NCBI GenBank assembly: GCA_027886185.1
Contig: WOAB01000093.1
Location: 5,394,001-5,458,000, forward strand
Source of the DNA: Rheum nobile
Lineage: Eukaryota > Streptophyta > Magnoliopsida > Caryophyllales > Polygonaceae
Reading direction: 5' to 3'
Length of the DNA stretch: 64,000 bases
In this document: positions 45,399 through 55,388 of the stretch, piece after piece
Layout: each line of letters opens with the position of its first letter
Numbering within the stretch: the stretch's first letter is position 1
Notes under the pieces: model-generated
Told to the model about the DNA's origin: nothing
What the model saw: only the letters and a program-made list of their open reading frames with translations
Databases searched by the model: none
Position numbers and translations under genes: made by a program

Positions 45399-46699
45399 TG
45401 ATAGGAGGTATTAGTCGTCGTACCCCTAATCAAAAGTAAATCCTAAAATCCTCACTAAACAGAGTATAGTAAGCAAGTCAGGGTCGATCCCACATAGAAG
45501 GAAGAAATTCAATGGTGGTAGCATGCAATGTCACAAAGGGGGGGTTTATGATTGGTTGGTTGCAAACAAAACAAAGTGGAATGGATGAAATATCAAGAAA
45601 GAAAAACACTTAGCGAAGTAATGTCCACATACGTCATTCAAAGGTTGTTCATAGATTAAGTCTTATCTTCTTATTCGGTTATTCCTGTCCCGATCTTATG
45701 TAAATTCAGAGGGAAACCTTCCATAAAGAACCCTTACCAATGAATAACCCTAGTACCACTAAAGGTTCAACCCAAAGGCAGCAATGCATATAAGAATTAA
45801 CCAGGATACACAGAACGCTCACTCAGATGCATTTACCATATAATCAATTCCCACATAGATATAATCCACAGATGTAGATAACAATCAATGCTTGCTACTT
45901 ATACTAGAGCGTTAGCCCAACAATTCACTAGTATTAGGGAATTGTTGGACTAACGCTCTAAACCAACAAACATTCAAATATGAATTTGCTTAGAGAAAAG
46001 ATATAACTCAATAGGATAGATAGATAGGAACAAAACCTCACAACCAGATGAATGAACTCATGCTTCCATTACCGGACTAAGCCAAAGAGGCTTAGCTCCT
46101 CATAGACATGGTGAAACTCCAAAGGAAAAGAAAACAACGATGAATTGAAATTGCAACTAAAGTCTGAATAAGAGTTGCTCTAACCCTAATGCATAAGGAG
46201 AGTATTTATAGGGCCCTAACAAATGACCTAGCCCATTAAGAAAAATAACTGAAATAGAAATAAGAAAAAGGGAAAAGAAAACTAAAAAGATAATTCAGAA
46301 TAAGTCCGAGCCTCTGCCGTGTCAGACCCGCGATCGCGGGTGGTGGACCTTGATCGCGGCCCATGTGGCTCCGCACCCTTCAATCTCTCCGCGCCCGCAG
46401 AAAACTCTCGACATGCTCTGAGGCCCGCGATCGCGGCACCCATGCCCGCGATCGCGGTTAATGCTCGGCACTCTTGTCCTTTGCCTTGCACCAACCTGTC
46501 TCCTCTTCACTCCTTGGCGTCTTCTCTTGATGGCTTCCTTCCTCAGTGTCTTCATGATCTCCAAAGTAGCTCAAACACCTCCAAAAACACCAACTTTGCC
46601 TCCAAACGCCATACACAAGAATGTGTCTAAATCTACCCGAATGGCACCAATAAAACCTCTAATAACTCTTAGTTAAGCCCTACAAAGTAGTGCTTATCA
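45399..46699 (-). repeat. 5' LTR of element D
   Basis: This 1301-bp partner of 30237-31557 has GC palindromes at 46325-46458, less decayed than in the 3' copy. The TATA-like box (reverse complement of GTATTTATAG) is at 46203-46212. A unique 22-bp foldback lies at 45905-45960. Confidence 0.92.
45905..45960. repeat. Foldback in the D 5' LTR
   Basis: The arms TAGAGCGTTAGCCCAACAAT.. (45905-45926) and its reverse complement (45939-45960) match at 21 of 22 positions around a 12-bp loop. The sister LTR has the left arm but an unrelated sequence in place of the right arm. Confidence 0.9.
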
Positions 46700-47714
46700 G
46701 TGTGGTAGCACCCGAGTCAACCCACCATGCTATATCATTATCCTGCACAAAGAAGGCCTCAGAAATATTAGGAACAAAGTCCAAACCATGAAATGTTACT
46801 AAAGAGGGAACAATTCTGTTCGAGGGAACCGTTCCTTTCTGACCTTGATGAGATTTCTTCCCTTGGTCCTTAGAACCTTGAGTAGACTGGTTGGGAATGT
46901 TGCCCTTCTTGCCCTTTCCAGCCCAACAATCCTTCTTAAGATGTCCAGGCTTTCCACAGTTCCAACACCCCTTTTGAGAGGGTTTCTTGTTGGGACCGGT
47001 GTTTGTGTTGTTGTGCGGCCTTTTCTTGCCCTTCTTGTTGTTACCCTTATGGGAACCTTCTTCCATCATGTTGATGGTGGAAGAATTGGGAGTCTCTTTC
47101 TCCTTTCCTTTCTCTTGCGAACAAAGGCCCTCTTTAATACGCAAGTGGCTGCCAAGTTCCACAAGGGAAATACCTTCCTTCTTGTGCTTCAACATGTGCT
47201 TGAAGTCTTTCCATGATGGAGGCAATTTGTCAATAATGCTTGACACAGAAATGGACTCGTCCATATTCAATTTATGTTGAGCAAACTGCCCCAAGATACG
47301 GAGTATCTCATGACATTGCTCCAGCACCGGTCTTGAGTCAACCATTTTATATGTATTGAAGTTGCTCACAAGGAACTTTACGCTTGAAGCATCTTCAGCC
47401 ATGTACTTCAACTCTAGAGAGTCCCAAAGTTCCTTGGCGGATTCAACATTTTGGTACACATCAAAGAGGGAGTCGGACATACCGTTTAAGATGTGGCCCC
47501 GACAAATGTAGTCATTGTTCTCCCATTTGCTCCTTTTCCTCACGACCTCAAGTGGTTCATCATCGACTAACTCCGACATGGGAGTGGATAGGACGTATAC
47601 CACCTTGAGGGTGGTCAAGAGGAAATGCATCTTCTTTTGCCAACGGCGGAAGTCCATCCCTTCGAATTTTTCCAACTTCTTGAACTGCGTCGTCATCTCA
47701 CGAACAATCATCAT
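46700..47714 (-). CDS. gag and protease start of copia-1
   Basis: The minus-strand frame from 47714 (MMIVREMTTQFKKLEKFEG) is open to the D insertion at 46700. It contains FRRWQKKMHFLLTTLKVVYV, KELWDSLELKYMAEDASSVK and SIIDKLPPSWKDFKHMLKHK, typical of copia gag (UBN2-type). The zinc knuckle CWNCGKPGHLKKDC (about residue 250) and AWWVDSGATT, the protease active site, follow. The protein would build the particle and start the polyprotein. Its continuation is at 30231 across D. No stop lies within this piece. Confidence 0.9.
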
Positions 47715-47738
47715 TGATCCGAATATTCTGATTTCGAT

Positions 47739-48627
47739 TGTAAGAACAATGTATGCTGAATAAAGGGAACAATGTGTGTTGAAGGGACTGTTCCCTGTAA
47801 GTCTTGATCTTCTCTTGATGTTGACTTCGGCTTCAATAGGGAACGATCAATGAACACTGTAACTCGGATAAGATTTGAATCGTGAGAACACTTTCCGAAA
47901 TCAGAATTTTGCCCCTTACTAAGCCTTAGGGAATCCGCAAAATCTGAAGTGAGATAAGACAAATCCTCTAGTTCCCTTTAAGGCTTCTAATGGGAACTAA
48001 ACTATGTTCATGTATTTGTGGAGTATGACTTCAACTCAGATAGAGAACTCATGCGTTTTAATCTAGTCTTCCAACACTATCACCGAAATGCCTTTATATA
48101 GGCTTTCGAGCGATTATAGGGAATGGTTACGGCGGTTATAAGCGGTTACTAACGGTTACCAACCGTTCCAACTGCCACCAACCGTATTCAAGAATATCCA
48201 ACTACTTCTATCAGTTATCAACTGATTTAAGGTAGTTAAGAGGCGGTTATTTTGACGGTTACCAAGGCGGTTACAACACATTTATCATGCGCTGAAACTT
48301 TAACCATGCCTAAGGGAACTTGACGTTCCCACCTAGGGAACGGTTGATCCCTCCAAGGAACGACCACTCGTTCAACCTTACGTAACGTCGATCTGTCTTA
48401 AAGACACAATTAACCTCTCTAATGCATTGTTCCCGTATGGGTAACGTCACATATCCTTAATGTCTCCCTCATAATTTCAAGTATGCTTACACGAGTGTGT
48501 ACTCCACACCTCCAAACCCGTGATGTAGCTAAGTGAGATCTTATTGTGTCGTGTGAATCCCGATCACACTAAATGGCAACGTTCCCTATATGGGAACGGT
48601 CTCTTGATGACACTAAAATCACCAACA
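47739..48627 (-). repeat. 5' LTR of copia-1
   Basis: This 889-bp LTR has its TATA box at 48091-48100. It is followed by TATCT (48628-48632). Confidence 0.93.
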
Positions 48628-48632
48628 TATCT

Positions 48633-49342
48633 TACAAGGATGCAATCATGACAAAAGAGACAAGCAGTAAAATAAGAGAGTATGAAAAACATTAACTGCT
48701 TAGTGCAGAAGTCTTCCCTGGTAGTTGGAGTTTTAGACCATGAGCAGCTAGATAGTTCTTGTTATGTGCGATGATCTATCGAGCGCACGATCTTGGGTGG
48801 GATTAGGAGTTGTTGAATACAACGTCATTACGACAACGCCATACAAAGTAAATGAAGGCAGTAAATGCGATCGCAATAATACGAAAGCAGGGTTTTCAAG
48901 GGAGCATATGACAAATCCCTCAAACCATGCGTAAATGGTGCTTTCTCTATGGTGAATGTGGAGCCAATCAAGAATGTCACCAAGAGGGAATGGACACTCA
49001 TTCCGCAGATGGTGTGCCGATCCCACAACAGTTCGACAAAGAGGGCAAGTAATGTCAACAGTGTGGATCCACCGAGATAACCTATCCTACGTGGGAAGAC
49101 AATTATGAAGAGTCATCCAGTTTATAAACGAGCACTTAAGAGTATGAAGGCCATTCCAAATGGCATGGCTCCAAATCCAATTAGGCCCTCGGTGGCGCTA
49201 GAGGTTGTAAGTGTTGGAAGAGGAGAAGTTGTCGTCAACATTAGAGATGTTGTGGATGATTAAGGCCTGGGAAGATTGCTCCAAGAGGTTGTCACGAAGC
49301 GAGAGGAGGCAGTGCCATCCCCAACTATCACTCGGTTTTGCC
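48633..49342 (-). pseudogene. LINE reverse transcriptase C-terminal relic
   Basis: Minus-strand frames give VIVGDGTASS (about 49320), WIWSHAIWNGLHTLKCSFIN, DRLSRWIHTVDITCPLCRTV and GSAHHLRNECPFP. This is the zf-RVT region typical of plant LINE polyproteins (CPLC, H, C). Farther on, AFTAFIYFVWRCRNDVVFNN matches the usual LINE C-terminal stretch near 48830. Stops and shifts are frequent. Element E cuts it at the 5' side. Copia-1 lies just beyond its 3' part, so both probably inserted into the relic or next to it. Confidence 0.75.
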
Positions 49343-49611
49343 TCAACTGTAATACCCCTCATTTTAGTAATGAGTATTTTGGTAATTTTCCAAACTCTCG
49401 TACTGAAGTCGAATTAATTTCAAAGAAGTTCAGACATTCTGTTAAATGCTTGATCTTTGTAATAATTCCCTGAGTGGAATAAAATACATTCGACGTATTT
49501 TTGGGGTTTAGAATATTTGTTCGGATACGAATATATTTAATCCAGGGTTAAGACCCATACCCATAATTCTTCCCGGACGAAAGAGGGTGAAAGAGGCAGG
49601 ATTTGGCCTCC

Positions 49612-49698
49612 ACCGCGCCCGCGGTCATACCCACCGCACCCGCGGTCAGAAATGGCCTTCACCGCACCCCGTGGTGAGACCCACCGCACCCGCGCCGT
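49612..49698. repeat. GC palindrome cluster upstream of the E TATA box
   Basis: CCGCGCCCGCGGTCA, CCGCACCCGCGGTCA, CCGCACCCCGTGGTGA and CCGCACCCGCGCC are spaced about 10-17 bp apart. The copy in the 3' LTR is at 57231-57318. Confidence 0.8.
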
Positions 49699-50070
49699 CA
49701 TCATTACTTTTCTGCTTCGCCGAACTTTGACCGTCGTGCGCCTGAGCTGCTTCGCCCCTGTCGGAGCTGAAGCGGTGGGGGAGCTGGTTGCTTGAGCTCC
49801 TTGCTTGGCCTATATGAGGAGGGGACTTGGAGGAGGAAGCCAACTCAATCTCTCTCTCTCTCTCTCTCTCAAATCTCTCTCTCGTTCCATTGTCGTCGGA
49901 TTTGCAAGCTTTCGCCGGAGTTGTCGCCGAAGCTACCATATGAGGAGGAGGTGCTCTCAAGGTGGTGCTTGGGTGGTCCAAGGAATCCAGAAGTCGGAGC
50001 CACCACGAGTCAAACCCCCGTCGTCTTCCCCGGTGAGTTTTCGTCATCGTCGTCTCGCCGCTGTGGCTTG

Positions 50071-50108
50071 ACCGCACCCGCGGTCAAGGCCGCCGCACCC
50101 GCGGTGTG
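50071..50108. repeat. GC palindrome pair downstream of the E TATA box
   Basis: GACCGCACCCGCGGTCA and CCGCACCCGCGGTG are separated by a few bases. The copy in the 3' LTR is at 57682-57720. Confidence 0.8.
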
Positions 50109-51669
50109 CCTGGGCACTCGTGGTTGTGGCTTGGGCTTTGTGATCTCATTTGGGATTTCCGTTCTTTCGATTTCGTTCGTCTTTCCTTAGATTCGTATAT
50201 TTTATTATCGAATCTAACTTAGGGTTTCGTTATGGGTCGTTCCGTAGGGATCTGAAATCCGAGTTCTGTCCTCGTTCCGGACCCGGAAACCCGTTGTCTT
50301 TGAGCTTCGTTGAGCTTCGTCTAATCTAAGGCAAGTGGCGGTTCACTCTTGCTTATCATTCCATATTTCTATTAATTATCAATTGTTTAATTGTTAATTA
50401 AATTGGGATGAATTACTGGTTTCGTTGGGAACAGTTTTCTTAAAATGATACGATTAAAAATGAATATTATAATAGGTTGTATATATTGCTAGAAACAACG
50501 CTATTATATCTGTTATTACCGTGATGGTATTGTTGTGGATTTTTATGCAAACTTGAGATATAGTTAGCACGAGTATTCGTAGGAACGTTGCTTACCTTGA
50601 GAGGTAGCCGTTTCTTTATAACCCGGTGGATAGGATGTTCAAGCCCTAACACCATTTCTCTAGTCATGACTATCCCCTATCCGAATATAGGGGAGGTGCG
50701 CTTAGCCGGCGTCAAACCTTTAGGGATTTATTCCCGACTATATATCTCTATATCTAGAGGGATGAGATGATTATGATCAAAGCTTATAATGTGAATATAC
50801 GTTTTGGAATTAAATAAGATAAGTGCCGTTATGCACATAATTAATGAACCTTAGGGCGAGAAGTACAACTTGGAAACTCGTCCGGGACTTCGATTAGAGT
50901 AAGTCCACCTTCCAAATCTGAATTCGCATTGTGCGGTGAGGTTGGTCATGGACCCAAATAGTCAAGTCAGTTTTAAAACGCTTGTGTGAATTATAATGTT
51001 CCCAAACATTGTCATACTTTCCGATAAGACTCAATTCGTTGGAGTCTTATCTTCATATGTGTCCTTAAGACTCAATCTTTCAGAGTCTTTTCTTGATCGT
51101 ACCTTTTCGTATTTTTCAGTAGGAGTATGGTGGTTGACTATCGTCATCGACTTTTATTCGAGAAGCGATGAGTCTAACCTAATACGACTACTTAGAACCT
51201 TTTTGTTTTACCCTTGCATAGTCTTTCATTAGACCAACCAACCGGTTATATTCCCTTGCATGGTTGGCTGGTGTCATCCGTCTCATACGGCACATCAGAT
51301 AAACTGCAGTTCCATGAAGGCTAGAAATGACGAGGAAGGCAGATGGAATTTTAAATGTTGTTAAGCCTTGGGTGACTTCGGATGTGGAATCTGAGGTCAC
51401 TGGCGGTGATACCTTTCAAGGATATATATTTGGGGGTGTTACAGATTTGGTATCAGAGCCGAAAAATTTTCCGGGTAGGGATTTCAAAAACGTTTATAAA
51501 CTGTTTACTCGCTTTGGACTGAAAAATGTTTTCAAAGGATTGGAATTTCCAAATAAACTTTTCTTGACTAAAACGTGTCTGCTGTTCAAGTCGTGCCTTC
51601 TTTAGTCTGATATGGAAGAAAACTTCTATATTTAGAAAGACTAAACTCTCTTCTCGTCACCCGCAGATT

Positions 51670-52365
51670 ATGGGTGCATGTTTTTCTCTTCAGAGGGACT
51701 CAGAAGAAGCCGAGGTGGCTCCGCCATCTCCAATGAGGCTTGAGTTTCCAGTTCCCCTGCGATGCTTTGAGATCAGAGAATCTAGTAGTCCACCCGAGGA
51801 GGTGAAGACCGTACTCCCTGAGTCGGTAGTGCTAGTGTCCAATAAAACCGAGGTTCTTGTGGTAGATCCCGAAGGGGAGCCAAGGGAGGACACTGAGGAT
51901 GAAGGTTATCCGTCAGAGTACGCAAGAGGGTACTATGACGATGACTTTATGATCGAGTCGATTCCCGAGGAGGATCCCGAGGAAGAGGATCCTGAAGAAG
52001 ATCCAGAGGAGGATCCAGAGGAGGACCCCGAAGAGGACCTCGAGGATCAAGGCTATGAGTCCAATGGCCTAGAGCGCTTATTGGTGGGCAGCGAGGACCC
52101 GGGGATGGAGTTTATCTATCCAAGTCCGGAGTTGCCGCCTGAGCGAGAGTACTCGCCATTGACTCCGGCCGATTGGGAGACACTCTATGCATCTGAGGAC
52201 TCACAGCCTATTCCTGCTCAGAGGAGGCTGAGGTTGAGCCCTGACTCGCGAGAGGCACTTCGCCTGAGTCAGATGATTTCCCCTAAAGAGCGCCGTCAGA
52301 TGGATGAGGCAGTTGAGCATGCTCGAAGATGGGCAATGACCAAGTTCCGCCTAACGCTCCAATAG
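51670..52365 (+). CDS. Acidic accessory ORF upstream of E gag
   Basis: This is an uninterrupted 231-codon frame. It starts MGACFSLQRDSEEAEV, which fits an N-myristoylation signal (Gly2, Ser6) with Cys4 suited to palmitoylation. The middle is highly acidic, with tandem EEDPEEDPEED repeats (about residues 100-125), then YPSPELPPEREYSPLTPADW and a basic-acidic end (RRLRLSPDSREALRLSQMI). I recognise no family. It sits where gag of B and C begins with MVNTRNT. The gag frame resumes in another frame overlapping its last codons (SKMGNDQVPPNAP). It may be a captured or newly formed membrane-targeting part of gag. It is intact while gag and pol are not. Confidence 0.6.
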   Translation: MGACFSLQRDSEEAEVAPPSPMRLEFPVPLRCFEIRESSSPPEEVKTVLPESVVLVSNKTEVLVVDPEGEPREDTEDEGYPSEYARGYYDDDFMIESIPEEDPEEEDPEEDPEEDPEEDPEEDLEDQGYESNGLERLLVGSEDPGMEFIYPSPELPPEREYSPLTPADWETLYASEDSQPIPAQRRLRLSPDSREALRLSQMISPKERRQMDEAVEHARRWAMTKFRLTLQ

Positions 52366-53342
52366 TGTTTAACGCTGTAGCAATAGAGGCTATTCGGGGA
52401 ATTGTGATGCAAGCATTCACAGACATTATGCGACCAGGCACAAGCTGTGCCAATTCCCCCAGCGGTTCCTAGATTTGAGGAGCCTAATATCCATGTACCC
52501 CAAGAGGAAGCGGTCAAGAATAGAGGCGACTATGGCCGAGCACTGAAGGCCATAAGCTCTATGAGGCCTGATAGCTATGACGGGAAATGAGAGCCAGTTA
52601 GGGTGGCATATTGGTTCTCACACATGGAAAGATTATTCAGAAACGTTGAGTGCACTGAAGCTGAAAAGGTGCACATTGCTTCCCTTCAGCTGAAGAAAGT
52701 AGCCAGTGAATGGTGGGAAGGTACAGGTCTTGCTGATCACCCTGGTTTGAACTGGGGGATTTTCAAGGCCAAGATGACAAATCGTTTTTTCTCCCGAGCT
52801 ATGAGGGAAGAGAAGCACAAGGAATTCCTCTATCTGAAGACGGATTGATTAAAAGTGACCGAGCTTGCGACCAAGTTCAATCTTCTATTGCAATATGCTG
52901 GGCCAATGAACAGCAAAAGATCTGGCATTTCCACGAGTGGATGAACCCAGATATTAAGCCACTAATGGTACGTCACGGATGCTCTACTTTGGAGCAGTAC
53001 GTGGACGCTGCCTACAAACTGGAAGTGACTCTGGAGGAGTCAACGAAGAAGCGCAATCGCCAGAGGTCAATGCAGAACCAGTCTCAGATGAGTGGATTCA
53101 AGCGTCCCGCGCCACCGTTTAATTTTGCCAAGTCTGGCAAAGAAAAAACGGATATGACTCATGGAGGGTCTACGCAACAGTCGGGTCAAGGCAAGAATCC
53201 GATCCAGTGCTACAATTGTGGTACACCCGGGCACAAGAGAAATGCGTGTCCGAAGGAGAAGAAGACGTGCTATGGCTATGGAAAGGAGGGCCATGTACAT
53301 ACGTTCTGTCCGCAGAGAAGGCAGAAAGGGGCTGAATCATAA
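52331..53342 (+). pseudogene. gag of element E
   Basis: Reading over the breaks gives APIVFNAVAIEAIRGIVMQA, ALKAISSMRPDSYDGK, then TGA, VAYWFSHMERLFRNVECTEA, ASEWWEGTGLADHPGLNWGI and AMREEKHKEFLYLKTD, then TGA. A frameshift near 52905 leads to KIWHFHEWMNPDIKPLMVRH. The knuckles are CYNCGTPGHKRNAC and CYGYGKEGHVHTFC, in the second of which the second Cys is Tyr. It ends at TAA 53340-53342. The family is the same as gag of B and C. Frameshifts near 52435 and 52905 and two in-frame stops disable it. Confidence 0.85.
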
Positions 53343-53384
53343 CAAGGGTCTGTTAGTCAGAATAATCGACCCAGGTTTAGACCA

Positions 53385-54746
53385 GTGGAGGCTCCTAGTC
53401 CTTCAGCGCAGACGACTGCACAAAACAAGAGGAAAGCCCTAACTGCTTCTGGAGGTCAAGGTCAACGCCTTTACGTGATGCATAAGGCGGATGGACCCAA
53501 TGCTCCAATTGCTCAAGGTACTCTATACCTTCATTCTACTTCTGTATGTATGTTGTTTGATTCAGGTGCTACTCATTCCTTTATTTCGGAGAGTTGTGTC
53601 AGTAAGTTAGACTTAGTATGCAACGAGGTTTGTGAACCTTTCGTTGTAAATCTTCCTAATGGTGAACATTTAGTGGGCACCAAGCGTCTGTCAGAATTTC
53701 CGATTACCATCCAGGGTAAGAAGTTTGAAGCAGATTTGATATGTATAGCCATGGCTCCATACGACATTATTCTCGGTATGTATTGGCTGACGTGTCATGG
53801 GGCGGTAATCGATTTTAGCTCAAGGACTATGACGGTGTCATCTGGGGGCCAGTATGTATGCAAGTTCAAGGGTCGGAATGACGCTGATAATGGCAGGCTT
53901 ATCAATGCGATGGCTGCGTTTAAGCTACTTCGACAAGGATGTGTCGGGTACCTGTGCTATCTGGACAAGCCCAAGAAAGATGAACCTTCAATTCCTGATA
54001 TTACGGTCATCCATGAATTTCCGGATGTCTTTCCGGAGGAGATTCCTGGTTTACCCCCGTATCGTGACGTAGAATTTACCATTGATCTCGAGCCTGGTAC
54101 CGTGCCGATCTCTAAGGCACCGTACCGGATGGCTCCTCCTGAGATGCAAGAGTTGAAGAAGCAACTCGAGGATCTTCTTGAGAAAGGATATATAAGACCG
54201 AGTGCATCACCTTGGGGCGCTTCGGTTTTGTTCGTCAAGAAGAAGGATGGATCGTTTCGACTTTGTATCGACTATCGAGAGTTGAATAAAGTCACGATCA
54301 AGAACAAGTATCCGTTGCCGAGGATTAATGATTTGTTGGATCAACTGCAGGGAGAAAAGGTCTTTTCCAAAATTGATCTGAGGTCTGGTTACCATCAGCT
54401 CAGGATTCGTGAGGAAGATATTCCGAGGACTGCGTTCCGAACGAGATATGCTCACTACGAGTTCGTAGTCATGCCATTTGGACTTACTATTGCTCCAACA
54501 GTCTTCATGGATCTAATGCATCGATGTTTCCACCAATACTTGGATAAGTTCGTAGTGGTCTTCATCGACGATATTCTGATCTATTCCCTGAGTGAGGAGG
54601 TTCACGAGGAACATCTTCGGATTACTTTGTCAGTCCTTAGACAGAATCAGCTGTACGCAAAGTTGTCTAAGTGTGACTTTTGGATAAAAGAAGTGGCTTT
54701 CTTAGGCGACGTGATTAATGAGAATGGGGTGATGGTTGATCCCTAG
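53385..54746 (+). pseudogene. Protease and reverse transcriptase of element E
   Basis: One open frame of 453 codons. The protease active site LFDSGATHSFISESCV is near residue 55. PYDIILGMYWLTCHGAVIDF follows, with IHEFPDVFPEEIPGLPPYRD as linker. RT blocks are MQELKKQLEDLLEKGYIRPS, FVKKKDGSFRLCIDYRELNK, FSKIDLRSGYHQLRIREEDI, MPFGLTIAPTVFMDLMHRCF and FVVVFIDDILIYS, with the catalytic Asp pair intact. A TAG at 54747 ends the frame after GVMVDP. It is continuous with the next frame except for this stop. Confidence 0.92.
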
Positions 54747-54749
54747 AAG

Positions 54750-55388
54750 ATTGAAGTGGTAGCCAATTGGAAGCGGCCTCAGAATGTGAAGGAGGTGCGC
54801 AGTTTTCTAGGACTTGCTGGATATTATAGACGGTTCATGGAGGGATTTTCTAAGATCGCTCTACCTATGACCAGTTTACTCCGCAAAGTCCACAAGAAGT
54901 TTGTCTGGGATGACAAGTGCGAGGCCAGTTTTCATAAGTTGAAGCAGTGTCTGACTTCTGTACCAGTGTTAACACTACCGAAAGGAAATGATGGTTATGT
55001 GGTCTATAGTGATGCTTCGAAGAGTGGTTTGGGATGTGTGTTGATGCAAATAGGCAAGGTTATTGCATACGCATCTAGACAATTGAAAACCTATGAAGCA
55101 AACTATCCGAAGCATGATCTAGAACTAGAAGCTGTAGTATTTGCGCTAAAGATTTGGAGACACTATCTCTATGGTGTAGTCTTCACCGATCATAAGAGTC
55201 TAAAGTACGTGTTCACTCAGAAGGAGCTGAATATGAGACAACGTCGCTGGTTAGAGCTACTCAAAGACTACGACATCGAATTGCTGTATCATCCAGGCAA
55301 GGCTAATGTAGTAGCCGATGCATTGAGCCGGAAGACGCCGCACGAGACTGTAGTGGCTCTACTTACTGCTCAGACCAAGCTAAACTAA
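54750..55388 (+). pseudogene. RT thumb and RNase H of element E
   Basis: KIEVVANWKRPQNVKEVRSF, LGLAGYYRRFMEGFSKIALP and KFVWDDKCEASFHKLKQCLT are the RT thumb and connection. RNase H starts at YVVYSDASKSGLGCVLMQ, then ELEAVVFALKIWRHYLYGVV, FTDHKSLKYVFTQKELNMRQ and NVVADALSRK. It removes the RNA strand of the hybrid. It is in frame with the RT but for the TAG at 54747-54749, and ends at TAA near 55386. Confidence 0.92.

Larger units (their letters stand above)
30237..46699 (-). mobile_element. Athila/Tat-like LTR retrotransposon D lacking pol
   Basis: LTRs 30237-31557 and 45399-46699 begin TGATAGG and end GTGCTTATCA. The duplication GTGTG is at 30232-30236 and 46700-46704. The primer site on the minus strand, TGGCGCCATTGCCGGGGA (45376-45393), is the form typical of Athila/Tat elements. 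The interior codes for gag and protease, then an ATHILA ORF1-like protein near the 3' end. RT, RNase H and integrase are missing. D cut copia-1 right after its protease DSGATT motif; removing D restores DSGATTHVCRDKS. Element C is inserted in gag. Confidence 0.92.
11599..48627 (-). mobile_element. Ty1/copia retrotransposon copia-1, split by two nested stacks
   Basis: The two 889-bp LTRs (11599-12487 and 47739-48627) start TGTAAGAACAATG and end TCACCAACA on the plus strand. They are flanked by the 5-bp duplication TATCT (11594-11598 and 48628-48632). The order gag-protease-integrase-RT-RNase H runs from high to low coordinates, which is copia order on the minus strand. Insertions at 13081-27234 and 30237-46699 split it. 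Without them and their duplications the element is about 6.4 kb, with one long gag-pol frame now carrying a stop and two single-base frameshifts. Confidence 0.93.
49348..51443 (+). repeat. 5' LTR of element E
   Basis: It is 198 bp shorter than the 3' LTR because of two small deletions near 51355. The TATA box is changed to TATATGAGG (49811-49819). GC clusters lie at 49612-49698 and 50071-50108. Confidence 0.93.

Noticed and set aside
46845..47216. 123-codon plus-strand frame with hydrophobic stretches
   Set aside because: It is antisense to the copia-1 gag zinc-knuckle region.
49612..50108. GC-rich clusters as CpG islands of host genes
   Set aside because: They recur at equal positions in LTR pairs and inside gag, so they belong to the retrotransposons.
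49646..50190. Overlapping frames on both strands of the E LTR
   Set aside because: They are GC-rich LTR sequence, repeated at 57266-57808 with frame differences. There is no protein family match.
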